From an uncultured Lachnospiraceae bacterium (lineage in GTDB: Bacteria > Bacillota > Clostridia > Lachnospirales > Lachnospiraceae): 64,000 nucleotides of DNA. The position numbers were made by a program, and so were the translations under genes. This document shows positions 48,641-56,565 of this stretch, piece after piece (position 1 is the stretch's first letter; the number at the start of each line of letters is the position of its first letter). Location of the stretch: assembly GCA_902787715.1 (NCBI GenBank), contig CADAHQ010000001.1, positions 186,001 to 250,000 on the forward strand. Reading direction: 5' to 3'. Under the pieces are notes generated by a model. It had not been told where the DNA came from. It searched no databases and was given only the letters and a program-made list of their open reading frames with translations.

Positions 48641-48668
48641 ATTTCGCTAAACGCAGGTTTTACGAAAT
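48641..48668 (+). other. dif: Candidate dif site (XerS recombination site)
   Basis: A 28-bp imperfect palindrome with 11-6-11 layout: left arm ATTTCGCTAAA (48641-48651), centre CGCAGG (48652-48657) and right arm TTTTACGAAAT (48658-48668). The arms match as inverted repeats at 9 of 11 positions, with the outer six bases perfect. It lies 36 bases before the start of a XerS-like recombinase gene. In Lactococcus and Streptococcus the dif(SL) site likewise lies beside xerS. The local sequence is AT-rich. Function is inferred from layout and context only. Confidence 0.6.
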
Positions 48669-48704
48669 ATTGTCATGCAAAAAGAGGCGAAAACGAGGTG
48701 TTTT

Positions 48705-49757
48705 ATGGCAAATGACTCTTATCACAAGCAAATGACCATCAAAAACGAATTAAAGCTTCGCGACATCCGTAAGGACCTTCCTTCGTTCTGTGACCGTTTT
48801 TTCCGCGGCATTGAACCAACAACTGCGTCACGTACACGAATTGCTTACGCAACCGATCTTCGTCAATTCTTTTTGTACGCGCAGAAAAACATTGCTGCAT
48901 TTGCCGGCGTTAATCTGCTCACTGCAAACATCACAATTCTTGACGAAATCACTTGCTACGATATCGAGAATTATCTCGACTATCTGAAGGTTTACACCAA
49001 CGAGGAAGGAATTCAGGTAACCAACGGGGAAAACGGTTTAAAGCGAAAACTTTCCGCCGTTCGTGCATTGTACCGTTATTTCTATTTTCATCACGAAGTT
49101 CAGACCAATCCAGCAGCTCAGGTTGCGGTTCCGAAGATTCACGAAAAAGCCATCGTCCGTCTTGACGAAAACGAAACCGCCGAGCTTTTGGACACCGTTG
49201 AATATGGCATGGGCGGTTCCGATCAACAACAACGGTTTCACGAAAAAAACAAGGACCGCGATCTGGCTATGGTCACATTATTGCTTGGCACCGGCATCCG
49301 AATCTCCGAATGCATCGGATTAAACGTTGAGGACGTGGATTTCGACAACGACCGCATTAAAGTGACGCGAAAAGGCGGTAATGAGGCCTATGTATATTTC
49401 GGCGATGAGGTTCGCGAAGCCCTGGAGACCTATTATACCAAGCGCTCCTCTCTCGCTGCGCTTCCCGGAAGCGAGAACGCGTTATTTTTATCGAACCGAA
49501 AGAGCCGTATGACCGTCCGGGCCGCTGAATTCTTAGTCAAAAAATACGCCGGCGCCGCAGTTTCCCTTAAGAAAATTACGCCGCACAAGCTTCGAAGCAC
49601 CTACGGCACGCAGTTATACAAGGAAACCGGCGATATTTACCTTGTAGCGGATGTTTTAGGCCACAAGGACGTCAACACAACGCGCCGCCATTATGCCGCA
49701 ATTGAGGAGGAACGCCGCCGCTCCGCCAAGGACAAGGTCCATCTTCGCAAGGACTGA
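48705..49757 (+). CDS. xerS: Tyrosine recombinase, XerS-like (chromosome dimer resolution)
   Basis: A 350-residue tyrosine recombinase. The N-terminal SAM-like domain (about residues 20-150) is followed by the catalytic domain with R199 (GTGIRISECIGL), H294 and R297 (HKLRSTYG), H320 (LGHKDVNTT) and the nucleophile Y330 (RRHYAAI). Length and the KNKDRDLAMVTLLLGTGIR block resemble the streptococcal single recombinase XerS (about 356 residues) more than XerC/XerD (about 295-305). It would resolve chromosome dimers at the dif site just upstream, activated or aided by FtsK. ATG 48705 follows GAGG; ATG 48675 upstream lacks a ribosome site. An integrase of a mobile element is the alternative, but no phage or ICE genes are nearby. 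Confidence 0.88.
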   Translation: MANDSYHKQMTIKNELKLRDIRKDLPSFCDRFFRGIEPTTASRTRIAYATDLRQFFLYAQKNIAAFAGVNLLTANITILDEITCYDIENYLDYLKVYTNEEGIQVTNGENGLKRKLSAVRALYRYFYFHHEVQTNPAAQVAVPKIHEKAIVRLDENETAELLDTVEYGMGGSDQQQRFHEKNKDRDLAMVTLLLGTGIRISECIGLNVEDVDFDNDRIKVTRKGGNEAYVYFGDEVREALETYYTKRSSLAALPGSENALFLSNRKSRMTVRAAEFLVKKYAGAAVSLKKITPHKLRSTYGTQLYKETGDIYLVADVLGHKDVNTTRRHYAAIEEERRRSAKDKVHLRKD

Positions 49758-49773
49758 ATCACACAAATTACTC

Positions 49774-49832
49774 CGGTTACAGCGTCATTCGCAACAGGAA
49801 GCGATCCTTCCTGCCGATGGTTGCTGTAACCG
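49774..49832 (+). terminator. Two-tier inverted repeat between xerS and the convergent transglutaminase gene
   Basis: CGGTTACAGC (49774-49783) pairs with GCTGTAACCG (49823-49832), and an inner stem CAGGAAG (49795-49801) pairs with CTTCCTG (49807-49813). CTTTTATT follows on the plus strand. It overlaps the last codons of the minus-strand gene, so it could end transcription from both sides. Confidence 0.6.
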
Positions 49833-52287
49833 CTTTTATTATGTTCCGGAACAGATTGGTTCCTTCCGTAAGTTCTTCCTCCGAAAGTGTCTTTCCGCTG
49901 AAGGAAGCCTGTTCCACGAGGGCGAGGTATCTCTCTGCAGTTCCCGCGGAAACGCCTTGTTTTTCAGCTAAAATCACGGCCATATCTCTATGATAAATAT
50001 TCTTTTTCTCTGTGTTTCCGAACCGTTTTAACGCAGCTGCAAGGGCCATGTACTGGTTCACAAGGCGCGCATTGTCTTTCTTGTCGAACAACGCGTAATG
50101 TCTGCGCAGACGTTTCACTGCAAATAACGCGAGAAATGCGACGGCGCCTGCAATAATCACAATGGCAATCACCGGAGCTGCATTTTTGAAGTTTTCCGCA
50201 ACGGCTGCAACCGGCGAATCATCATCGGAATCCCCGCCGGAAAGCAGGCCTCCGAACCGCGACCAGAAGCTGCCGCCGTCCGCGGTATCTTCAGACTCCG
50301 CCACGGTAAATTCCACCGGAATCCAGCCGAAACCGTCCATATAAAGCTCCACCCAGGCATGGGCATTGGCATCCGGAACATTCACCCGCAAAACGGACAG
50401 CGATTCCCCTTCCTGCAGCGTGATATTACGACCTTCATACCAGTCGGAAGGATCTTCGTTCTCCAGTTCCGTCATCTCAATGGCATCATCATATTGTACG
50501 TAGTAGCCTTCCACGTAACGCGCAGGAATCCCTTCGGCCCGCAAAAGCATCGCCGCAGCCGTCGCAAAATGCGCACAGAAGCCGTGTTTCTGTTTCGTCA
50601 GAAAATACTCCACGAAATCCTGCCCGTAGGGCGTGATTCCCGGCTGCTGCGTGTAACGGAACTCCTGATAGAAATACCGCATGATGGATTCCGCAATTTC
50701 CAATGTTGTGTCGCCGCTTATATATTCATCACAAATCTTATTAAGTGTTTCCCGGATGTTGTCCGGAATCCGTAAATAATTGCGATATACATATTTCCGA
50801 TAGGATTCCTCGATGGAATTATCATAATTTTCCAGAAGGCGGTAAGCTTCCTCAGGGTCGTTGTACGCCTCCTGAAATAAACTGTAGGGATAATACTCGA
50901 GCGTTCGCGTCTGATTGATGCGAATCGTCGAATTGATCAAATCACCGTTAAAAAGGTTTCGTGCACCGATTTTTACAGGGAGCTCATCCTGCCGGATTAC
51001 TGTATAGTACGGCATGTATAGATAGTTCGGATTCGCATCGAGATTGGTGATGTTCATCTTAGCTTTCGCGAAGGAATCCGAATTGTTTTCATAAAGGAAT
51101 GCAAGCAAAGCACTTTCCTTGTTTGCCACTTCGGAGAGCATGCTGTCTGTCATCCGGTATGGCGCCTTTTGTAATGTCTCGGTGCTTGCAAGGGGTTTCC
51201 AGCTGTTCGATTCGTAAACTTCTCCCACAAAACCACGCAGATAAAAGCCGTCCACATTGTCAGGGACGTGTTCCACCATAAGGTCCGGTTCCATATCGAA
51301 ACGAACGCTTCGCACGCCGCCTAAACGGCCTTCATTCAAGCCACCGGTGCTTGCATATTGGTTAAAGAACGCCATGATGCCGGACAATGCGAGGTCCTTA
51401 ACAATCGGGTCCGTTTTGTTCTTCAGCTTGCTGTAATTATTTTTCCGGTATTTCGGCGCGATTCCGACAGCGACACCGCCGAGAATCAGAAGCACTGCGG
51501 TAAGAACAACCGCCGCAATTACAACCTGCTTTGTGGCATATGCAAACCGCTCCGAAGTGCGGATGATTCGCCCCTTGGAAATCTTCACATTTTTTGCGGT
51601 ATTCTTCATGGGCATCTGATAGCGATGGCTTAGCCGCAGAAGCACAACCCCCAGAAAACCGCACAGAATCATCGCAAGATAGAAATAATTCAGCGAATCA
51701 TCAAGATACATGCAAACCTGCACAACCGGATACATCAACAACAATGTAAAGAACGGACTTCCCATGCCCGAGATCACATTGTTGTAAAGGCAAATCATGA
51801 GAGCCATGATATTCAGCATACAGCATGTTATTGTCACGGTACGGTTGGTGATAACTTCCGTATAGACACGGACACCCTGCAGATTCATCTTCTCGTCCAC
51901 TGTGCTCATGACACAGTTGAGGACGGCATTCATACCGCTGTTCGCATACCACCGCGTGAGAATCGCCATCGCGATAAATGCGATGAAATAGACGATATAT
52001 CCGAGATTGAACGTCAGGTTATTGTAATACAAAAGCCCCATTCCGACGGAAGAAATCAGGGATACCACAAGCAAAACACTGATACGACAGGGAAGGTCGA
52101 AGCTTGTGATAAACAATCCCATGGTTCCGAACTGGCATAAAAACACAAGGATTCCCCGAAGGAGACAAACCGTAAGACGGGATCTCCGATTGAGTTTTGT
52201 GTATCCGAAATCCATGGATATCCCGGAGTCCGATCGATAGGCGCTTGCATATTCGAATAGTTTTCGCTCACTGCGCTTCATTTTCAT
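49777..52287 (-). CDS. Membrane transglutaminase-like protein (TgpA-type)
   Basis: An 836-residue protein. Residues about 35-230 contain several membrane helices, then an extracellular stretch, and the transglutaminase-like core at about 540-670. The triad is visible as C571 (KHGFCAHFATAAAMLLR), H643 (ANAHAWVEL) and an acidic position in FGWIPVEFT. Another membrane helix (about 725-745) precedes a cytoplasmic DUF4129-like tail. These proteins form a common triad with MoxR and DUF58, as here; the usual view is peptidase or cross-linking activity at the cell surface, not proven. Start ATG 52287 has GGAGAG upstream on the minus strand. Base composition is more AT-rich than in the left half of the window. 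Confidence 0.9.
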   Translation of the reverse strand: MKMKRSERKLFEYASAYRSDSGISMDFGYTKLNRRSRLTVCLLRGILVFLCQFGTMGLFITSFDLPCRISVLLVVSLISSVGMGLLYYNNLTFNLGYIVYFIAFIAMAILTRWYANSGMNAVLNCVMSTVDEKMNLQGVRVYTEVITNRTVTITCCMLNIMALMICLYNNVISGMGSPFFTLLLMYPVVQVCMYLDDSLNYFYLAMILCGFLGVVLLRLSHRYQMPMKNTAKNVKISKGRIIRTSERFAYATKQVVIAAVVLTAVLLILGGVAVGIAPKYRKNNYSKLKNKTDPIVKDLALSGIMAFFNQYASTGGLNEGRLGGVRSVRFDMEPDLMVEHVPDNVDGFYLRGFVGEVYESNSWKPLASTETLQKAPYRMTDSMLSEVANKESALLAFLYENNSDSFAKAKMNITNLDANPNYLYMPYYTVIRQDELPVKIGARNLFNGDLINSTIRINQTRTLEYYPYSLFQEAYNDPEEAYRLLENYDNSIEESYRKYVYRNYLRIPDNIRETLNKICDEYISGDTTLEIAESIMRYFYQEFRYTQQPGITPYGQDFVEYFLTKQKHGFCAHFATAAAMLLRAEGIPARYVEGYYVQYDDAIEMTELENEDPSDWYEGRNITLQEGESLSVLRVNVPDANAHAWVELYMDGFGWIPVEFTVAESEDTADGGSFWSRFGGLLSGGDSDDDSPVAAVAENFKNAAPVIAIVIIAGAVAFLALFAVKRLRRHYALFDKKDNARLVNQYMALAAALKRFGNTEKKNIYHRDMAVILAEKQGVSAGTAERYLALVEQASFSGKTLSEEELTEGTNLFRNIIKAVTATIGRKDRFLLRMTL

Positions 52288-52339
52288 GATGATTTCGACT
52301 CTCCTTTCTCCGGGATTCCAAGTATTACGCGTATAAAAC

Positions 52340-53407
52340 TCAAAGCAGGAACAATCTCGCCAGATTCTCTTTGTTTATGAGGATCTTCGATGACTCTTTC
52401 TTTGCAAACGGCTGGCACGTGAGAACAAGGACGCTGCGCATCCCTGCGGTCTCAGTCACGGCAGTAATATCCGCAAGACCGCTTTCCTTCGGCTTCACAT
52501 AATACAAAGCAAAAAGGCACTCTCTCACTTTGTCCGGATTCGTCACGGACACCTGTTGCAGTGTCGTGGACACGTTCGGCAGATAGCCGTAGGAAAAGGC
52601 GATGTTCATCTTACAAAGCTGCATTCCGACGCTGTACATCACATCAAAATACGCATCCATCTCCGCGTTGGTCCGAAAATCCTGGCATAGGAAGATTTCA
52701 AACATCTCTCCCGTCAGATCCGCGAACTCCTTAACCATGAGTTCCTGTTCCTTCGCGCTGAGCTTCCAATGAATCTGCTGCGGGCGGTCGCCGCTCCGGT
52801 AATTGCGAATCTCAAAAATCTCCGAAGTGTCGTTTCCCTTGGCATTTCGTTCGTGAACCGCCTCCTCGGAAACGGAAACGGAAAACTCATCAAAAAGTCC
52901 ATCCGCGGAAAATGCAACCGGCAGAACAATCGCTTCCGCAGTCGCGTCGATTTTCACAATCTTTTTGAGAATCCCCATAGCATCCCAAAGCGTAACATCC
53001 AAAAGCTTTGCATGGAAACTGCCGCTGTTCACAAGCTTCAGCGGAACTTCAACTTTCATGTTTTCTTTCGGCCCGAGAAACAATTCCCATATATGCTCCG
53101 TGTCGTTGGTGATCAGCTCGTTGGAAATCAAAAACCGGAAATTCATCCGAAGCTGAGGGATGATGCTTTTATTGTTTGCGGAGAGAATAACCGCCGTAGG
53201 CTCCTCGCGGTTTACCACAGCATCACGGAAAGAGATCCCGAATACAATCTTTTTGCAAGAGAGAAAAAAGCAGAAAAAAGATAAAATCGGGGCAATCAAA
53301 GCGACAACCAGCAGCATCAACGTAACGGCATGGTTGTTGAAGAGATATAAAAGATATAAAATGACCAGCAGTATCAGATAGCGGATAACCGCAATAACCC
53401 TTGTCAT
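52340..53407 (-). CDS. DUF58 domain protein
   Basis: A 355-residue protein with two membrane helices near the N-terminus (about residues 8-45) and a DUF58 domain (about 185-300). The conserved signature is GDRPQQIHWKLSAKEQELMVKEF (in part), in which the RxIxW..SA(R/K) motif is diagnostic. DUF58 proteins resemble von Willebrand A domains and are partners of MoxR ATPases. ATG 53407 is preferred over an in-frame TTG two codons earlier because GGGAGAGAG is better spaced. It lies between moxR (30 bases) and the transglutaminase gene (52 bases). Confidence 0.9.
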   Translation of the reverse strand: MTRVIAVIRYLILLVILYLLYLFNNHAVTLMLLVVALIAPILSFFCFFLSCKKIVFGISFRDAVVNREEPTAVILSANNKSIIPQLRMNFRFLISNELITNDTEHIWELFLGPKENMKVEVPLKLVNSGSFHAKLLDVTLWDAMGILKKIVKIDATAEAIVLPVAFSADGLFDEFSVSVSEEAVHERNAKGNDTSEIFEIRNYRSGDRPQQIHWKLSAKEQELMVKEFADLTGEMFEIFLCQDFRTNAEMDAYFDVMYSVGMQLCKMNIAFSYGYLPNVSTTLQQVSVTNPDKVRECLFALYYVKPKESGLADITAVTETAGMRSVLVLTCQPFAKKESSKILINKENLARLFLL

Positions 53408-53437
53408 GAGCAACTCTCTCTCCCGTAGGCAGCCGAA

Positions 53438-54358
53438 TTAAATCTTCGGCATGTAGATATCGTCTGCAATCTTCTCCAAAACGGCATCCGTGTCAATATT
53501 CTTCGACTTCGCGCGGGCGCTTAAGACAAGACGATGCGTCATGATACAGGAAAGATTTGCAAGCACATCCTCGGTGTTGACGAAGGAACGTTCGTTCATG
53601 AATGCATGGGATTTGGCCATACGAAGCAAAGCCTTGCTTCCGCGAGGGCTTAAACCAAGCTGGATATTCTCTGAGGACCGGGTAGCCTCGGTGATATTGA
53701 CAATCATCTCATAGATGGCATCATCCACATGAACTGCGGAAACTTCGTTTTGCATCGCAAGAAATTGATCGGCGGAAATGATCGGTACGATGGTTTCCGG
53801 AACGGAATCCTGACGAAGGATCTCCAGCGAGGAAGAATGATTCGGATATCCCATGCTCAGCCGAACCATGAAGCGGTCGACCTGAGATTCCGGCAGTTTC
53901 TGGGTTCCCGCGGAACCGAAGGGATTCTGGGTTGCAATAACGATGAAAGGCTTCGGAACAAACCGTGTCTGCCCGTCTACTGTCACTTTGCCCTCTTCCA
54001 TCAGCTCAAGCAAAGCGGACTGCGTCTTCGGGGATGTACGGTTGATCTCGTCGGCCAGCAACAGATTACACATCGCCGCACCTTCATGAAACTCAAACTG
54101 CTGCGATTGATTGTTATACATATTGAAACCGGTGATATCACTTGGCATGACATCGGGAGTAAACTGTACTCTTCGATACGAAAGCGACATGGATTGAGAG
54201 ATGGCCATAGCCAGAGTCGTTTTGCCGACGCCGGGAATGTCCTCAAGAAGAATATGGCCGCCTGCAAACATCGCGCAGAGCACCTTCGAAATAATGTCAT
54301 CTTTACCCTTGATGGACTTCTTAATCTCACCTACAATTGCCTGAATTCGTGAATCCAC
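53438..54358 (-). CDS. MoxR family AAA+ ATPase
   Basis: A 306-residue AAA+ ATPase of the MoxR subfamily, thought to be a chaperone for assembly or activation of partner complexes. It shows GKDDIISKVLCAMFAGGHILLEDIPGVGKTTLA (P-loop at about residues 38-46, shown in family context), LLADEINRTSPKTQSALLELMEE (Walker B and family motif), and VIATQNPFGSAGTQKLPESQVDRFM (sensor 1 and arginine region). The start is GTG 54358, preceded by GGAGG on the minus strand. It heads the moxR-DUF58-transglutaminase operon and is divergent from ttcA. Confidence 0.94.
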   Translation of the reverse strand: MDSRIQAIVGEIKKSIKGKDDIISKVLCAMFAGGHILLEDIPGVGKTTLAMAISQSMSLSYRRVQFTPDVMPSDITGFNMYNNQSQQFEFHEGAAMCNLLLADEINRTSPKTQSALLELMEEGKVTVDGQTRFVPKPFIVIATQNPFGSAGTQKLPESQVDRFMVRLSMGYPNHSSSLEILRQDSVPETIVPIISADQFLAMQNEVSAVHVDDAIYEMIVNITEATRSSENIQLGLSPRGSKALLRMAKSHAFMNERSFVNTEDVLANLSCIMTHRLVLSARAKSKNIDTDAVLEKIADDIYMPKI

Positions 54359-54395
54359 GTTCTTTTCCTCCGGATACGCATAAGTTCTATTTATA

Positions 54396-54404
54396 CTATA
54401 CCAT
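54396..54404 (-). promoter_or_regulatory. Extended -10 promoter of the moxR operon
   Basis: On the minus strand TGGTATAGT: TG, one base, then TATAGT (plus-strand ACTATA at 54396-54401). The -35 region is poor. Confidence 0.6.
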
Positions 54405-54464
54405 AGAATGCGAAAACGCGCTACATATTTCGTCGGAAGCCGCCTATGCAGGAAGGCCTTGGGA

Positions 54465-54473
54465 TGGTATAAT
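54465..54473 (+). promoter_or_regulatory. Extended -10 promoter of ttcA
   Basis: TGGTATAAT: TG (54465-54466), one base, then consensus TATAAT (54468-54473). The -35 is weak. Confidence 0.65.
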
Positions 54474-54522
54474 GAGCATGCGAATTTTGAGAATAACCAT
54501 TCCGAAGGGAAGGAATTGACGA

Positions 54523-55278
54523 ATGAGATTGCAACAATTGCTGAGTTACGTAAGACGAGCTGTCGATGATTATAAGATGATAAAGGAAGGGGATGTGATT
54601 GCTGTCGGTATCTCCGGCGGTAAAGACAGCCTTACCCTGCTGTATGCTTTGGCGCAACTGCGCCGGTTTTATCCGGAACATTATGAACTAAAAGCAATCT
54701 CCGTAAATCTCGGATACGAAATTGATTATACTGCAATCAGGGAATTATGCGATAAGCTGCAGGTGGAATTGACCATTGTTCCTACGCAGATTTCCGAAAT
54801 CGTGTTTGATATCAGAAAAGAGAGCAACCCCTGCAGTTTATGTGCAAAGCTTCGCAAGGGAGCATTTAACGATGCAGCGAAAAGTCTCGGCTGCAATAAG
54901 ATAGCTTACGCTCATCACAAAGATGATGTGATTGAAACATTATTGATGTCGCTGGTGTTCGAGGGCCGGATTCACACCTTCTCTCCGGTGACGTATCTCG
55001 ACCGTACCGATCTCACGCTGATTCGCCCGTTGCTCTATGTCAACGAGTGCGACGTGCGCGGGTTTGCAAACAAATATACTCTGCCGGTATTTCGGAATCC
55101 CTGTCCTGCGGATGGCGCCACGAAGCGGGAGGACGCCGCAGAATGGATTCGCAACTGGGACGAGGCAGCTCCCGGCGTGCGTGACAGACTCTTCCGTGCC
55201 GTATTGTCCGGGGTCATCCCGGAATGGCGGCTTCCGGGTGAAGCAGGGACATCGGCCGTCGATGAAACCGTCAAATAA
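54523..55278 (+). CDS. ttcA: TtcA-family tRNA thiolation protein
   Basis: A 251-residue PP-loop ATPase related to TtcA, which makes 2-thiocytidine 32 in some tRNAs. The PP-loop ISGGKDSLTLL (about residues 30-40), the CxxC pair in NPCSLCAKLRKG (about 105-116) that binds an iron-sulphur cluster in this family, and YAHHKDDVIETLLMSL are present. Later cysteine context (FRNPCPADG) supplies the third cluster ligand region. It is one of only two plus-strand genes right of 49.76 kb. The precise tRNA substrate cannot be told from sequence; TtcA is the closest named family. Confidence 0.88.
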   Translation: MRLQQLLSYVRRAVDDYKMIKEGDVIAVGISGGKDSLTLLYALAQLRRFYPEHYELKAISVNLGYEIDYTAIRELCDKLQVELTIVPTQISEIVFDIRKESNPCSLCAKLRKGAFNDAAKSLGCNKIAYAHHKDDVIETLLMSLVFEGRIHTFSPVTYLDRTDLTLIRPLLYVNECDVRGFANKYTLPVFRNPCPADGATKREDAAEWIRNWDEAAPGVRDRLFRAVLSGVIPEWRLPGEAGTSAVDETVK

Positions 55279-55286
55279 TCTCCCCA

Positions 55287-55619
55287 TCACTCATAGTAAG
55301 GAATCAAAAGGGAATATCCGTAATAAATGCGATCTCCGGAAAGGTTGTTGGTTTTCTTGATTTCTTTGATGTAGTCCTGCATGCTGCCGAACTCATCCGA
55401 ATAATACTCGGAAGCGATGGACCAGATGCAGTCACCTTCCTGAACGCTCACGGACGTGAGACGCTTAATGCGGTCCGTCTTTCCCACTGCCTTGCCGTTT
55501 CTGCAGGTGGCAATCAAAACAAACAATGCAATGATTGCTACTGCGGCAAATGCAACAATCGCTCTCCTGTATGCTCTGCGGAATGCTCTTCTTCTCGCTC
55601 TCGTCATCGTCTTTTTCAT
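55287..55619 (-). CDS. yneA: LysM-domain membrane protein, YneA-like cell-division inhibitor
   Basis: A 110-residue protein: a very basic N-terminus (MKKTMTRARRRAFRRAYRR), one membrane helix (about residues 20-37) and an extracellular LysM domain (about 55-110, VQEGDCIWSIASEYY to SLLIPYY). This is the layout of Bacillus YneA, an SOS-induced inhibitor of division, and as in Bacillus the gene is divergent from lexA. Its promoter is a consensus one with a LexA box inside. ATG 55619 follows GGAGAGAGGG on the minus strand; the open frame runs 12 codons further upstream without a ribosome site. Confidence 0.87.
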   Translation of the reverse strand: MKKTMTRARRRAFRRAYRRAIVAFAAVAIIALFVLIATCRNGKAVGKTDRIKRLTSVSVQEGDCIWSIASEYYSDEFGSMQDYIKEIKKTNNLSGDRIYYGYSLLIPYYE

Positions 55620-55658
55620 ACCCTCTCTCCTGTCTGACCTTCGGCCCGGATGCAAATT

Positions 55659-55807
55659 CGAACATCTGTTCTTTCGATGATGTCATTATACGAACATCCG
55701 TTCGAAATGTCAATAGAAAGAACGCTGAAAAAGTGCACAAAAATCGAACACTTGTTCCGGCGAATATTTGTTCACTTTTTTTGGGGTATTTTTCGAACAA
55801 ACGTTTT
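55659..55807. promoter_or_regulatory. Cluster of five LexA (SOS) boxes
   Basis: Five matches to the Firmicute CGAAC-N4-GTTCG motif: CGAACATCTGTTCT (55659-55672), CGAACATCCGTTCG (55691-55704, perfect arms), CGAACACTTGTTCC (55745-55758), CGAATATTTGTTCA (55761-55774) and CGAACAAACGTTTT (55794-55807). The first two sit on the yneA side, the last on the -35 of lexA, and the middle pair between. Confidence 0.92.
55685..55713 (-). promoter_or_regulatory. Consensus promoter of the yneA-like gene with LexA box in the spacer
   Basis: On the minus strand TTGACA (plus-strand TGTCAA at 55708-55713), a 17-base spacer and TATAAT (plus-strand ATTATA at 55685-55690). The perfect SOS box 55691-55704 fills 14 of the 17 spacer bases. 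Confidence 0.9.
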
Positions 55808-55834
55808 GATTTTGGGGCAAAAGTATGCTACAAT
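55806..55834 (+). promoter_or_regulatory. Promoter of lexA
   Basis: TTGATT (55806-55811), a 17-base spacer and TACAAT (55829-55834) with extended -10 TG (55826-55827). The SOS box at 55794-55807 overlaps the first bases of the -35, fitting autorepression. Confidence 0.8.
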
Positions 55835-55883
55835 AGTTCCAGAATACGGAATCCGTGGGATTTCTCACGAGAAGGAGGCCGCC

Positions 55884-56498
55884 ATGCCGGGTAAGATTAC
55901 AAAGAAACAGGAAGAGATTCTCGAGTTTATCAAGTCGCAGATCCTTGCCAAAGGTTATCCGCCGTCGGTGCGTGACATCTGCGAAGCCGTTCATCTTCGC
56001 TCCACTTCCTCCGTGCATTCGCATCTTGCGACTCTGGAGGAGAACGGGTATATTCACCGCGATCCGCAGAAGCCCCGTTGTATCGAGATCGTGGATGACT
56101 CCTTCCGTCTCACCAACCGCGAGGTCGTCAACGTTCCGGTAATCGGTACGGTTGCTGCCGGCCAGCCCATACTCGCTTCCGAGTCCATTGTGGACTATTT
56201 CCCGATCCCCTCGGAGTACATGCCGAATGCCGAGACCTTCTTTTTGAAAGTCAAAGGCGAAAGCATGATCAATGTAGGCATCTACGACGGCGACCGCGTT
56301 CTTGTTCGACGCCAGAACACCGCTTACAACGGCGATACCGTTGTTGCTCTTGTGGACGATTCCGCGACAGTTAAGACCTTCTACAAAGAGAACGGTCACA
56401 TTCGTCTTCAGCCGGAGAACGATTCCATGGATCCCATCATCGTTCCGGATTGTCAGATTCTCGGCGTTGTCATCGGCTTGTTCCGCTTCTACCGTTAG
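55884..56498 (+). CDS. lexA: SOS repressor LexA
   Basis: A 204-residue LexA with an N-terminal winged helix ([30 protein letters not shown], in family pattern; TSSVHSHL recognition helix) and the C-terminal S24 peptidase domain. The self-cleavage site is A92-G93 in VAAGQP, the catalytic serine S127 in KGESMIN and the lysine K164 in ATVKTFY. RecA-stimulated cleavage relieves repression after DNA damage. ATG 55884 follows AAGGAGG; the frame is open upstream but has no ribosome site. The five SOS boxes upstream are its own operators and those of the divergent gene. Confidence 0.97.
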   Translation: MPGKITKKQEEILEFIKSQILAKGYPPSVRDICEAVHLRSTSSVHSHLATLEENGYIHRDPQKPRCIEIVDDSFRLTNREVVNVPVIGTVAAGQPILASESIVDYFPIPSEYMPNAETFFLKVKGESMINVGIYDGDRVLVRRQNTAYNGDTVVALVDDSATVKTFYKENGHIRLQPENDSMDPIIVPDCQILGVVIGLFRFYR

Positions 56499-56505
56499 GA
56501 TTTAC

Positions 56506-56541
56506 AAAACCCCGGACAGCATTCCTGCCCGGGGTTTCTTT
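56506..56541. terminator. Convergent terminator between lexA and the nadD-yqeK-rsfS gene
   Basis: AAACCCCGG (56507-56515) pairs with CCGGGGTTT (56529-56537), with inner CAG/CTG, followed by CTTTTC on the plus strand. The A run on the other side gives a T tract for the minus strand as well. Confidence 0.85.
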
Positions 56542-56565
56542 TCACCTGATTCTGTTAACCGTTTC

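Noticed and set aside
48705-49757. Tyrosine recombinase as a phage or ICE integrase
   Set aside because: No phage, conjugation, or attachment-site gene is near, the protein resembles XerS, and a dif-like palindrome is directly upstream.
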